A stretch of DNA of 64,000 nt from Rugalucina vietnamica (lineage: Eukaryota > Mollusca > Bivalvia > Lucinida > Lucinidae): assembly GCA_964017185.1 (NCBI GenBank), contig OZ024874.1, positions 21,126,457-21,190,456 on the forward strand. Reading direction: 5' to 3'. Position numbers and translations under genes: made by a program. This document shows positions 27,706-40,174 of this stretch, one piece after another (the stretch's first letter is position 1; each line of letters opens with the position of its first letter). Below the pieces are notes generated by a model. The model ran no database searches and had not been told where the DNA came from. It saw only the letters and a list, made by a program, of their open reading frames with translations.

Positions 27706-29635
27706 AGAGACGTAGAAGTACGAATATACAGACAATACTGCCTAGGTCTGTACCATCTTGTGCTTAATTGCAAGGAATGGAATATAAACCATTATGATTT
27801 CTGTTGATGACCTCGGAATAGCTAGGCTTACTCGAGGAATATTTTGGTGAATCTGCACAGATGTCCTGGCTCAATACAGTCTTTGTTTTAACGCATTTGT
27901 GATGCAGTTGATAAATTATTCCATGCTACGTTGTGGCTCAAATAAGGTTAAGACGATCACGCCTCACCAAGTTTTGTCATTTGGATAAAAAAAAACATTT
28001 CCTGACTATAGCCTACTTTTAATCATTTAAGCCTAGCGTCCTTTTTATGGAACATTGACAATCTTGCCCCCAGATGAGACACCGCAGAACTCCAGATTAT
28101 AACAATGGGAAAGTCCATTCGTCAAATATGGGTTAACTTCACAATTCTTCACAAGGATTTCCAGGCAGGTGTTGGTAATAACGCGAGTAAAGGTAAACAT
28201 GCAAGCAACTGATGATACTACCAAAGGCAGAACTATGTGGCAAACCAGGTGGCCAGAAAACAAAAGCAGTCCTACTGGGAAGTCGCCTATCCAGTTAAAA
28301 ATTCAAAATCAAACAGACCAAGTTACCGGTATATGATTGACATGTCCTTAAAACATAACAATAAATGTAGTATTTGATCTTACCATAATCGTTGTCAAAG
28401 AAAGTATTGATTTTTTAGGAGGAATCTTTACAAAATAAGTAAAAAATAAAGAAATTTGCTGTGAAAATTATGATGTTGTTGATTATGATGATGATGGTGA
28501 TGGCGGTTGCAATGATAATGGTGCCGATGACAATAATGGTCTAGTTCAGTTTCATAAACTTTTCTCTTCTAAACTGTCATACAGTTTCTTTGAAAGTATT
28601 TACGGTAACAGTGTAGGCAAGCTCAAAGGCTGCCTTTACTGTTATTCAATTGAGGAGCTTTGGCTCTCTTCCTGCCCAGGTGTTTTGCTACCATCGATCC
28701 AGGTGTTTGCCATATATTTCTGCCTAGGGTAGTATTAAAGTGACAGAGACAAACTAGAATTCTGTTATAAAAAATGCCAAAAGATAACCAAAAGTTGAAC
28801 ACGAATGCGTTTTATAAAGCCCTTTAAGAATTTTTCCGTTTTGCCCGTTTTAGACCAGTCGGAATGAGATTTTATAAATGGCCGTTTGCGGGTTCTAATT
28901 CTTTGCCGTGATAAACTTACGACAATTATGACTGATTAGATTTTAAGGGCAAGGTTACGATAAATAATGTTGTTGTTAAAAAAAAAAGAAGAGAAAAAAT
29001 AAGAAAAAGAAAAAGAAAGAATATCACAGTCTCCGAGAAATTTCGGAGTTTCGACAAGTGTTTGGCTTAATGGTATAATGGGCTCAGTCTTCGTTGTAAA
29101 TGGCCTTTAGCCGTAAGTTTCTTGATGCAATGGATTGTACTACCTGAGTACTATAAGAGCCTACATTCATCTGAACATTATCAACATCAGGCGGAGCGCA
29201 TACTCTATTGCATGCACTTTCTGTTGTTCTTGTTTACGTGTCGATGCCTCAACACCATCATTGATTATTTTTCTCACCCATCACTTGAAGCATTTTGACT
29301 TTGTATAGGCTTCAAGTGCTGTTCAGGCAGCCATTTTGTTTTTACATGACACAATATGCATATTAACCAATGAAAAAAATATGTAACTAATTTTTGTATA
29401 TGCACCAACCTTACAAAAGTATTCAATCAGCATTTTGTTTTGTGCATAAAAATCCCAGCAAAATTAAATTTACAGATTTTTATCAAAGCAGCAGACTACA
29501 ATTACTCCCGTAAACATCCTGACATTAACATCTACAGGTTTATTTTTATCACTGACAGTTGACACCTAGCTTATCATTTCCTTATATGGAAGTACATGTA
29601 AAGATGTACATTTCTACTGGCTAAACACAGAAATT

Positions 29636-29636
<1 letters not shown>
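27706..29636. other. unassigned intergenic stretch
   Basis: No supported exon on either strand. It includes a short family-D fragment near 28100, ATG/ATGG-rich simple sequence near 28480, and a purine-rich patch near 28980-29030. Confidence 0.4.

Positions 29637-29674
<38 letters not shown>
29637..29674 (+). repeat. (TTTA)n microsatellite
   Basis: Tetranucleotide tract immediately at the 3' end of the minus-strand LINE fragment, probably its expanded A-rich tail. Confidence 0.9.
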
Positions 29675-29689
29675 TACGATATTTAAAGA

Positions 29690-31800
29690 GGGTGCACAAT
29701 TATCCAATGGCTAGTCTACCTTACGGCCCTCTATTTATACATGCAAACAATACAGTAAAATAAAACATATATACACAATATTTAAAAAGAGTTGAGCACG
29801 TTTCATGGCTAAGAATATAGAAAATGGAACTGAAACATATTCAATATGCTTCCTAACTTTGAAGTTAAAATAAGTAAAAGCAAAATAATTAAAACACATA
29901 TTCTAGGCATTAAAATTCCAGTATTTAAATATTAACAGCGTGAAATGTCTTTAAAAGCCAAATTGCTTCAAATATCTTAACTCAGATACCTCTTAGGTCA
30001 CATAAAAGCAACATCACATACATTATTTAAAACTTGCAAAGTCTTCACTTGGAACAATCTGTATGTCAATCAGTAAAAACAGTTTGCTTTACAGCATATT
30101 AATGATAAGATATTAGCACCATGGTTTCACGTTTGTTTTAAAAACATAAAAGGATTCAGCATTTCGGACAGCTTGAGGAAATGAGTTCCATAATCTTGGT
30201 GCCGAGCAATAAAATGCACCGCTATACAACTTTGTTTGTGAAAATGGTACATACAATTCATTCCTCTCGCTTGAACGAGAATGTGCTTGTGACCACCGTC
30301 GGTGTTAGCAACTTAATAATGTAATCAGGTGTCATATTATTAAGCGCTTTATATGTAAAAACAGATTTGTTGTAATTGATTCTTCTTTCTACAGGAATCC
30401 AACCAAAGCTCCTGAAACATTGAAGTAGATGAGGTATCGAAATCAGATTTTAGAATTATACGCGCGGCCCGTTTTTGGAGTTTTAATACCAAGATTTGCT
30501 GTAGACATAGACCCCCAAGTGATGGAGCCGTAATCAATCAGAGGAAGAATATGGCTATGGTAGAACTGTTTCTGGACGTGTATTGGAACATACTCTGATA
30601 ACTTTTGCAGTAAAGATATTTTTGATGAGACAATTTTGCAAAGATATTCTACATGACTATCCCAATCTAGATTTTCGTCAATATGGGCCGCTAAGTGTTT
30701 TTGAGAGGTAACATGTTTGATGCTTACATCACCTGCCTTTATATCCAAATGATGGAAACCGTCAAGCCGTTTGCTAGTTCCAACAGTCATGCAAGATGTC
30801 TTAGTGTCATGCACGTGCATTTTATTACATTTACTCCACTGCTTAGAGTCATTAAAGTCAGACTGTACTTTAAGTTGAATTGTTGCTTTATCTTTGTCAT
30901 GAGTGTGGAATATGGCATCGTCAGTGTATACATCTGCTTTACAAGGGCAGGTCATTTATAAATAGAAGAAAGAGGGTCGGGCCTAGGATTGAGCCTTGAG
31001 GGACTACGGATCGTTTAGCACTGGCATATTTAGATAGACCTTTGTCACTTATTATGGCTTGCTGGCGGCATTCAAGATATGATTCGAACCATCGAACAGC
31101 ATTAGTACTAAATTTGTACGTACACGTGAAGTTTTTGTATAAGAATGCGATGGTCTACTACATCAAAGGCTTTGCGAAAGTCTATAAAAAGCGTTCCTAC
31201 AATGTCGCCGTTGTCAATACATGCCCTCCATTGGTCAATAAGTTTACAGGAGCCGTTTGGCAGCTATGTTTCTGTCGAAAACCAGACTGACTTTCATGTA
31301 ATAATTTAAACTTATGTAAGTAGCCAATTAAATGATGATGTATATGCTTTTCGTAGATTTTTGAAACTGTGGGTAAAATGGAAATCGGCCGATAATTTGA
31401 CGGGTCTGATTTCGTTCCCCCTTTTAAGAATATCTGCTATGGAGGTGAAGAATTCATTTAGCTTAGTTGCGATATTTTCTGAGCCAGTGAAAGTTTCGTC
31501 ATTTATAATTAATTCATTGGCACAATCGCTTGAAGAGACCCTTTTATTACCGCTGAGAGACCGTAGGTGACGCCATGAAAATTTAGAATCTTTGGAGTCG
31601 GAAATTGAGTCAGAAAAATATCTTCGTTTTGCTGCTCGTATTAACTGGCGTGTTTTGTTACGATATCGTTTATAGTCAGACCATGATTTTGCATTTTGAG
31701 ACAGCTGAAATGTACAAGTACTGACACAGAAATATCTCAGACAGGCACACAAAGGGACATGCTTGTCTGATGGGTGAGAATTCATTTTCTCACTCATCAG
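29690..31800 (-). pseudogene. degraded LINE reverse transcriptase (5' truncated)
   Basis: Minus-strand pieces in several frames. 31797-31312 gives an N-terminal ORF2 region (KRYRNKTRQLIRAAKRRYF). The 31190-31130 region gives DFRKAFDVVDH, split by frameshifts. 30955-30349 gives the later part (KHLAAHIDENLDWDSHVEYL, HSHILPLIDYGSITWG, LQKRAARIIL). These are standard blocks of CR1/L2-like ORF2 proteins. Endonuclease and ORF1 are absent, and stops and frameshifts show it is dead. It ends at (TTTA)n. Confidence 0.75.
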
Positions 31801-31808
31801 ACAAGCAT
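31759..31808. repeat. palindrome at the LINE fragment's 5' end
   Basis: Left arm ATGCTTGTCTGATGGGTGAGAA pairs with its complement across a 4-nt centre (one mismatch in 22). It lies exactly at the 5' end of the minus-strand LINE. Confidence 0.85.
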
Positions 31809-32599
31809 ATCAGTGACAAAAATAAACTAAAAAGGTGTTAATTTCAGGAAGTTTACAGGAATAATTATAGTCAGCTGCTTTGTTAAAAATCTTATGATTT
31901 AATTTTGCTGAGAATTTTATATGCAAACAAAATGCTGATTGGATGATTTTGTACGTAAGGTTAGTGATATACATTTTTTCACTGGTTAATTTGCATATCG
32001 TTTCATGTAAAAAGAAAATGGCTGCTTAAGCAGCACTTGGAACCTATTCAGAGTCAAACTAGGAAATCAGAGTCAAACTAGGAAATCTCAGGCTCGTTTG
32101 CAGATTATTCGAGTCTCATATTCGGCAGAGCCTCGAATGAGACTTGAATAAGCTGAAAACTCGCCCGATATTTCCTTGTCTCGGCCTCAACCCCATCATA
32201 AATTCTTTAGTGACTTCCTTGTACGAACCCTGCAAATCCGAGAAAATTTCAGTTATTTGCCATCAGGAGGGTCAGGCCTATCATTCAAAAGCAAAAATCA
32301 GTGACTAACATTATGAATTGTCTCGCTTTGATCATTATGTTGTTTAAAGGATACCTATTGCATCAAATTGTTTTGATATTCTTGAATAGATAGATGAAAA
32401 CTATGTATTTATCAGATAAATATTTTTCTTTTTTAACCAATCATAAAATATGAATATTATACTGTTTAAATAACCACTACTATTGCAAACTTCTTTTAAT
32501 CAAATGTGTTCGACATTTTTTGTATTTTCCTTTTTTGAGGGATGTAGGGGGAGTGCAGATTCTGGGTTGACTGGGATGGGTGTTTTTGAAGTTCATATT
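31809..32599. other. unassigned stretch between two LINEs
   Basis: No exon seen. AGTCAAACTAGGAAATC is tandemly duplicated near 32051-32086. Confidence 0.4.
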
Positions 32600-32649
32600 T
32601 TTGGCATGACTGTTATTGTCTTATTTCTACTGTCTCTTTTAACTATACA

Positions 32650-34005
32650 ATGATACATGGTAAACGATGTAAGAATACAGTCATGCCAATGTATGGTCGC
32701 TTGTTTAAGTTTAATATCATTTTACATTTCCTGATTTTGGTTCCATTGCACTTCCATGCAATAAATAGCTACGCTATGCTGTCTTCCATACTCACAAGAA
32801 GTCGGCTGAATTATAATATTGGTATTAAAAAACGAGCTATTCCAGGTAAATCGTCAAGGACAAATGTTATATTTTCGCTTATAGCTGTGCACAGTTTATT
32901 TGCCCTTGTCGCTGTTACATGGTTAGCTGTCTTGCTTCTTTGCTCAGGAGACATACACCCAAACCCAGGTCCTTCATCAGTATCTTCATCTGACAATTTA
33001 TCTAACAATGCATCAAGTTTGTCCTCATCTATTCTTCAATCACTGACTACAGGTCATAGTCTGTCTTTTATCCACTATAATGTGCAGAGCATCTTAAACA
33101 AATTGGATATACTGCAAGCTGAATTGTCAGAATTTGACATTTTAGCATTTACGGAAACATGGCTTACTCCACAAATCGACACAGGTGACTTAGAACTCGC
33201 AACATATTTCAAACCTGAACGGAAAGATAGAGAAACTGGTCATGGTGGTGTTATTTTATATATTAAAGAAACTTTAAGATACAAACGACGAGCAGATTTA
33301 GAAATAAGAGGCATAGAATGTATTTGGATCGAACTAATGAACAATCACCAACGGATTTTATTTGGACTGTTTTACAGACCTCCAACTTCTTCTGCAAATT
33401 ATCTGTCTAGTATAGAAGATTCATTAGGTTTAGCAATAGACACAGGCATCACAGATATAATTGTAACCGGAGATTTTAATCTTAACATGCTAATGCAAAG
33501 CTCAGCAAGAAAAGTTGATGCACTCTGCGCACAGTTTTCACTTTTTCAAACCATTGACCAGCCCACCCACTTTACAGAAAAATCAGCAACATTAATAGAC
33601 ATTATACTAGTCAGTAATAAACAGCATTTATTGAGCAGCGGAGTTACTGATCCATTCCTTGACCAGCCAGTGCGGTATCATTGTCCAATTTTTGGGATCT
33701 TTAAATTTAGTAAATACAAAAGTAAATCATTTACCCGTCATATATGGCATTATGAACAAGGTAACTATAATCAGATGAGAGAGAGGGCTTCTGCTGTATC
33801 ATGGGAAGACCTGCAACATGATGATATCAGCATTTACGCAAACAATATCTTTACAACAATTGATAACATAGCACGAGATTGTATACCAAATAGAATTGTT
33901 CGTATAAAACACACAGAACCCCCATGGATCACCTCAAGTATCAAATCATTCATTCGCAAGCGTAAACGCGCGTACAAAAAAAGCTCGAAGAACAAATCTA
34001 ATTGA
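32650..34005 (+). pseudogene. LINE apurinic-type endonuclease region
   Basis: 451 codons. A hydrophobic, basic N-terminal part leads to GDIHPNPGP (residues 100-108). Endonuclease-fold blocks follow: FIHYNVQSI, FTETWL, GGVILYIKE, GLFYRPP, VTGDFNLN and RYHCPIFGIF. The usual SDH near the end is replaced by RYH, which would remove one expected catalytic residue context. The frame ends in a premature TGA. The natural continuation (RRTNLIEHWEFFKGTRN) is in the neighbouring frame, and one extra A in the run at 33976-33982 explains it. Confidence 0.8.
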
Positions 34006-34048
34006 ACATTGGGAGTTTTTTAAAGGCACACGTAACAAAGTAATTTCT

Positions 34049-35458
34049 ATGATACGTAAAGCTAAAGATTCATTCCATCAACAATTAAGTGATAAACTTA
34101 AGTCCCATAAATTATGCTCCAAAGACTGGTGGTCGACCATGAAACATTTTATCAATTCAAACTCAACATCTACTATTCCTCCACTTGAACACGACGACTC
34201 TATATACACAGACGATATCGACAAAGCTAACGCGTTGAACACTTTCTTTCAAAGCCAAACAATACTGAATGAAGATGGTGCCATTCTACCTGATATACAG
34301 CCTGCGCAAGTCGATACAAACCTTGACAAAATAGTTCTAACACAGCAAGAAGTGCAATCAGTCCTTGAAATTCTTCCGCTTGGTAAAGCAACTGGTCCTA
34401 ATGGTCTAAGCAATCGTATTCTGCGAGAGTTATCTTCTCAAGTTTCTGCTCCCTATTGTTCCCTCTTTAACCAGTCACTGCGGCTAGGAGTTTACCCATC
34501 TTCGTACAAAGAAGCAAATGTATGTCCAGTACCAAAGAAAGGCGACTTGTCCTTAGTCACAAACTATAGACCTATTTCTTTGCTTAATTCTGAAAGTAAA
34601 CTGTTTGAGAGAATTGTCTTCAAATATCTATATAACCACCTACATAGAAACAATTTACTGTCTTCAATGCAATCAGGGTTCATACCTGGTGATTCTACAG
34701 TGAATCAATTAACTTTCCTTTACAACACTTTCTGTCAAGCTCTAGATTCTGGTAAAGAGGTAAGAGCGGTCTTCTGTGACATCAGCAAAGCGTTTGACCG
34801 TGTTTGGCATCGAGGTCTCATTCACAAACTTCGAGCTGCTGGTGTCACGGGGGAAGTTCTTGCCTGGTTCAAAGACTATCTTTCAAATAGAAATCAAAGA
34901 GTCGTTATTCCTGGAGCTACCTCTGATACTGTGTACATACAAGCAGGCGTCCCACAAGGCTCTATACTAGGGCCGCTGCTTTTTCTCCTGTATATTAACG
35001 ATATCGTTAAAGACATAGGTTCGAACATAAGACTATTCGCGGACGATACAAGTCTTTACATTATTGTCGAAAACCCTGCTACAGCAGCACTTTGTCTAAA
35101 CACTGATTTAGGTAAGATATCCAGGTGGGCTGCAACATGGCTCGTTGCTTTTAATGCTCTGAAAAATGAAACTATGCTCCTCTCCCAGAAACTATTTAAA
35201 CCATATCACCCACCTCTGTTTATGCAAAACCACCAAGTAACAGCTGTAGATTCACATAAGCATTTGGGCATCCACTTCGCTAGCGACTGCTCTTGGCACA
35301 AACACATAGAATATATAAAGCAAAAAGCATGGTTAAGAATTAACTTAATGAGAAAATTGAAATATAAACTAGATCGGAAAGCCCTGGAAACATTTTATTT
35401 GGTATTTATACGCCCAATTTTAGAATATGGTGATATGGGACAATTGTGCAAAATATGA
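34049..35458 (+). pseudogene. LINE reverse transcriptase region
   Basis: 469 codons, open upstream to the frameshift. RT blocks in order: KATGPNGLSNRIL, NYRPISLLN, DISKAFDRVWH, GVPQGSILGPLLFLLYINDI and the catalytic RLFADDTSLY, then KHLGIHFASDCSWHKHIEYI. The FADD motif is intact. The frame shifts after RPILEYGD, where about two bases are missing relative to the following frame. Confidence 0.85.
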
Positions 35459-36182
35459 AAAAGAAGCATTAGATAAGATACAGAACGAAGCAGGAAGGAT
35501 AGCCATAGGTGCCACAAAACTGATCTCAATACCTGCCTTGTATACAGAAATTAAGTGGGAAACCCTCAGCCAAAGACGTGAAGCTCATAAGCTCACATTG
35601 TTCTATAAAATGATGAATCAACTCACACCAAATTACCTATCGTCCTTAGTCCCACGACCAGTCGGAACAATCTCACGCTATAATCTTCGTAATTCTAATT
35701 CTCTCCGAACTATTGATGCAAATACGACTCAGTATTTCAATTCTTTCCTACCGTCTACAGTAAGAGCTTGGAACAGTCTACCTAGTGAAGTTCAACAGTC
35801 TTCCTCCGTCAGTCTATTCAAGTACAGCTTAAAAACAGTAAAAGATCGGACACCTGAGTATTTCTACTTTGGCAGCCGCAGAGCACAGATACTTCACACA
35901 CGATTACGTACAAACTGTAGTTCACTAAATCTTGACCTTTTTCATAGAAGCATTTCTGCATCACCTCTATGTCACTGCGGCAGCATTGAAGATAGTCAAC
36001 ATTTCTTTTTCCATTGTAGAACTTATCAGGCACAGCGAACCGAACTCCTTAACACAATAGCACTATACATGAACCCTAACTTACACTTGTTGTTATACGG
36101 TGACCCTTCTCTTAGTTTGGAAACAAACATTAAAATATTCGAATGCGTACATAAATACTTGATTGACACTAGACGTTTTTAA
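35427..36182 (+). pseudogene. LINE ORF2 C-terminal region
   Basis: Continues the reverse transcriptase in another frame from WDNCAKYEKEALDKIQ, through QRREAHKLTLFYKM and VRAWNSLPSEVQ, to a Cys/His tail (CHCGSIEDSQHFFFHC) and a natural stop. Confidence 0.8.
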
Positions 36183-36515
36183 GGAAACAAAATCTCACAA
36201 TTAAACAGTATATTGCGACCTCTGTGATCAGATTTGATACCGGTCTGAGGTCCCCCTTGTTCTCTGCACTCACCCAACATTCCCTCCAATTTTCAATATT
36301 TCAATATTAATTATGCCATCAAACGCCAAATAATCTAATATTTATTCATCTTACCGTGACAAATATACAGCCATAATTACTACAGTTAATATTTATCTCC
36401 ATTAAGGAGCGGAATTCTATAAGTATTTTGCTTTCGTTCCAATCCTTTCTATTGTGTATTGTTATTTATTGTATGTATGTATATATGTGTCAACAAAGAA
36501 TAAATATGTTTAAAC

Positions 36516-37313
36516 TAAAGCAAAAATTCGTCAGAATCTGTGTTAAAACTTTTATAGCTGATAAAATTGTATTTCTTGAAAAACGCGAACCATTATGTTG
36601 TATGGTTTAAAACAATGTTGATATAGCTGTTTGAACACGTTTTCGAAGCTCTTTATGTTCATCGAATGTCTTCCTAAAGATGATAATATAAGACATTTTA
36701 AAGGGGCACCTGGGGTATAAAAGGCTGAATATCAGTTTTTGCACAAACTGTCAACATCTCTCCTAGCTCTCTAGTACTAGTGTACAACAACAATAGCAAT
36801 AGTTAATTCTGATTTGATATTGCTTCAGGGAAAAAAGTTATCTATGGAAGACAGCTTTTACCAGCCGATTAAGTATTACAGGCAGTCCAATTGGCGTATC
36901 ATTCCCTTGGACAGTAGCTAAGCCAAACCCACTAAAATCTCAACAGGTTAATTTAAGGAAATAAAACTCGCCGGATGACGACAAAGTTGCCGCTTTAAAT
37001 GCAGTTTACCCACGAAGCGGTCAATAAGATTCTGAAATCTCCCAGGAGAATATAAAAGTCCAAACGTCTTTGGGTTGCTTTCAAAGAAATGGTACAGTGG
37101 TAGATGAGTCTATAAAAATCCATTAATGAAGTGCGAATTGTAAAAAGAGAAAAAAAAACAATCAAATTGAATCTAGCAAAGAAAGGTTTTGCTTCTGATT
37201 GTACCAGTTCCTGGTCATTGCTTTCATTACGAAAACATGCCAATGCAATATACAGCTGTACAGTGATTTATGTTTTCGGCTGTGAAATAGAAAATTTCAT
37301 TAGAAAAATGTTG
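36516..37313. other. unassigned stretch with family-A and family-B pieces
   Basis: No gene seen. A short family-A end lies near 37185-37222, followed by the first half of a family-B copy (from about 37225) that runs into the tandem duplication. Confidence 0.45.
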
Positions 37314-37380
37314 ATATTTCAATATTTTGCTCAAAACATTGACTGTGTGTACATGTGTAACGAACAGCCGAGCCAAGCTA

Positions 37381-37745
37381 CAGAAACCCCGTCGGTGGAA
37401 AAGCATGCTCATCCACCAAGGGTGGTTAACTGCGCTATATACTCAACACTTACTCGATTTACAAAGTTTCAAGTTTTGAAATTTGCATATTACAAGCACT
37501 CAAATTCCGCTAATACGTTGCACCAACATCTTTTTTTCAAGGGAGGCTATCCCGTCACATTACTCCCCCCTCCGAGAAGAAACCCCGTCGGTGGAAAAGC
37601 ATGCTCATCCACCAAGGGTGGTTTACTGCGCTATATACTCAACACTTACTCGATTCACAAAGTTTCGAGTTTTAACAAGCACTCAAATTCCGCTAATACG
37701 TTGCACCAACGTGTTTTTTTCTGAGGGAGGCTATCCTGTCACACA
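37381..37745 (+). repeat. two direct repeats of about 200 bp inside unit 1
   Basis: GAAACCCCGTCGGTGGAAA starts each repeat (37383 and 37580). Each runs through ACTCAACACTTACTCGATT to GGGAGGCTATCC. The same pair occurs at 40340-40705 in unit 2. Open frames across them are incidental. Confidence 0.88.
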
Positions 37746-38667
37746 TGTAAGAACCGCTTCGTCGTGGCGATTCTGACGAGATCCACAATGTATGTTTTGG
37801 AGCAAAAATAAGAATACCCCTGTACACCCCAGTTGTACTATATAAAAGCGAGGTTTAAGTGGGTAAATATTTCAATGACATGTTTTCCTGATGTTTCACC
37901 TCTTATTTTGTTTCTTTGTAATTTACATAGCACTTACCGTCATTATTAATTTGATCGAAAATACTAATAAAGGTGACACCGAAACCGTTTTTTAATTATG
38001 AATAAGTGATCTAAGAAATAGAAAACAATTAAAACCTCACACGAAGATTTAAATAACAGTGTGCGTGGGAGTTTATTCCAGGGAGTGTCACAACAATGCA
38101 TTACGAAAACTTGCCCGTGCAAGGGAACTTTTCAGCTGTACAAAAATGAAAATATTTTCACACTTTAGCTGAACATTTTGGTTGTGGGTACATGTTAGAA
38201 CCGCCTCACTGCAGCTGGTGTTGTGCCGTGTGGTGGCCGTAAAAAGTCTCCCCATACATCATCCATAGTGCAGATTATATTTTCCTTTTGGTCCTTTGAG
38301 ATCAGCGAGGATATTCTGAGAAATCAGAAATTTATTATCGGTTAAGATGCATTTTCTGACCAATGTTTAATTCATGTATATTTGACCTCTTTTGGATAAT
38401 ACTAGTTTTATATCGACTATCCTGTTGAAAGTTGCAAAATTACAGTTATTCTCTTTGGCTCCATGTTGCCAAATCTAAAGGGTCACTGACGAAGCTTGAG
38501 TAGCCGAAACCGCGGTATGGCCCATCCCTTTCTCATTAATATGCTCACTGCTCTTAAAGGATCTCAGTTTTATTCTTATTATCTAATGAGTATCCACAAT
38601 CTATGTTTTGGATCAACAAAACAAAGAATAGATATACCACTGTAAACCCCAGTTTTACTATATATAT

Positions 38668-39502
38668 ACTCTTCAAAATAATCTAAGGGACAGAAATTTA
38701 ATTTTGCAGATTTTGTGAATGTCAAATTATTTATTTTATTCTATTATGTAATGAATAAATAACCAATGGGTACCTTAACCAATAAACCACAAAAAGCTTA
38801 AAATCAATCGACTATAACCTTGTCAGTGATCATGGCACAACGGAAGGCAACGTTAGTGATAACTTTGTGTAATTGGTACACGATTTGTTTGGCAGACCAA
38901 AATGTGGGTTCTTTTGAGCTGAACAGTATTCAGAAGGGCCGCTGACTGGTATGCAATAAGGATATGGAACTTTGGGCATCATTGTTCATCAATTTGCTGG
39001 CGCATTGGGACTTGAGTTTATTTTAATGGTTACGAAGTGCTAGAGAGGTTAGAAGGTTCCTTGGACGTGAAATTGTATGGACTGCCTAGCACGTCCATCT
39101 GACATTAACCTAATAGAGCACATGTGGGCGTCTACAGAGAAGAATCGCGGCCTCTAATGTTCAATGTGGGACGCGGGAAAGTCTTGAACGTGAGCTGCTA
39201 GACGATCGGGGTATGATTCCTCATGCAGACATCCGGAAGTTGATTTAGAGCTTCCGGTCAAATTTGCATGGACGTCATACTGGGCCAAGATGAACTTATC
39301 CCATATCAAGCTTACATCCACGGCCATGTTGTTGTGAAAAGAAGGCAACCTATAATTGTCGATTGATTTAAAGCTTTTGGGGGTTAAATGGTTAGGGTAC
39401 CCATTGAAAATTAATTATACATCATAAAAAAAATGAATTATTTGACATTCACAAAATCTGCAAAAATTGAATTTATGGCCCTTAGATTATTTTAAGGAGT
39501 AT
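38668..39502. mobile_element. dead Tc1-like transposon, unit 1
   Basis: Inverted ends of about 150 bp begin ACTCTTCAAAATAATCTAAG and end in the near reverse complement, flanked by TA-rich sequence. The interior (near 39080-39155) translates to ARPSDINLIEHMW, matching the conserved end of Tc1 transposases, but the frame is broken by stops and most of the protein is missing. Confidence 0.8.
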
Positions 39503-40140
39503 ATAAAGTTTATTCAGTTGCACTGATTGTCTGGTACTGATGCTAGCTTGTCTGAAGGGTCATGGTCGACGTAATTTCGACGTAATTTAGTGCCGTGACG
39601 TCGATTCTCTAGAGGCATTGGCACCTTGACGTTAAAAAATCGGTTGATCAGACCGGTGTCAACCTTTCACAGTCTCAATAGCTTGGGAGGGACTGCTGAG
39701 GTGCCGAATAGTTGAACGATGGCAAAAATGGCGTCACGTGACGTCACATATACGTCATAAAGTTTTCAAAACTCCATTGAGCCAAAAAATTCATTTTCGA
39801 AGACCCGTACAATGATCAATAAAGATAAGAAAACAAAATTAAAGTGTTTTTATATATATATCTATTACTACAAGCTCCATGTACAATGGTAAACTATTTT
39901 TCTTTATAAATTCAAAGAGACGCCATATGGCAAAAAGTGTAAAATGGCTTTTCATTGCTGGGGCGGTTAGTGCCTTTAAAACGTCGCTTTCGTGCAAAAA
40001 AAGAAGTAGAATACAGTTATCGGCAGATAGATTAACTTGACAAAGCATTGCCTTAGCTGAGCTCTATTTGACACTATAAAAAACAACATGAAAAGTGTTA
40101 TTTTAAAGAAAATAATAAGCAAAGGGTTATCGAAATTTGG

Positions 40141-40142
<2 letters not shown>

Positions 40143-40173
<31 letters not shown>
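40143..40173 (+). repeat. poly-T tract, unit 1
   Basis: About 31 T. The matching tract in unit 2 (43100-43137) is longer. Confidence 0.95.

Positions 40174-40174
<1 letters not shown>

Larger units (their letters stand above)
32600..36515 (+). mobile_element. nearly full-length non-LTR retrotransposon (LINE)
   Basis: Encodes, in order, an endonuclease region, reverse transcriptase and a C-terminal zinc-knuckle-like tail, in three overlapping frames separated by two small indels (around 33974-33983 and 35428-35440). An AT-rich 3' UTR of about 330 bp follows. A CR1/L2-like clade is suggested by domain order and tail, but not proven. The 5' boundary is approximate; no target-site duplication was identified. 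The few lesions suggest recent loss of function. Confidence 0.8.

Noticed and set aside
37131..37776. Open frames of 197 and 97 codons, repeated at 40193-40733
   Set aside because: Made of direct repeats within the tandem duplication; overlapping frames are open too, and there is no domain.
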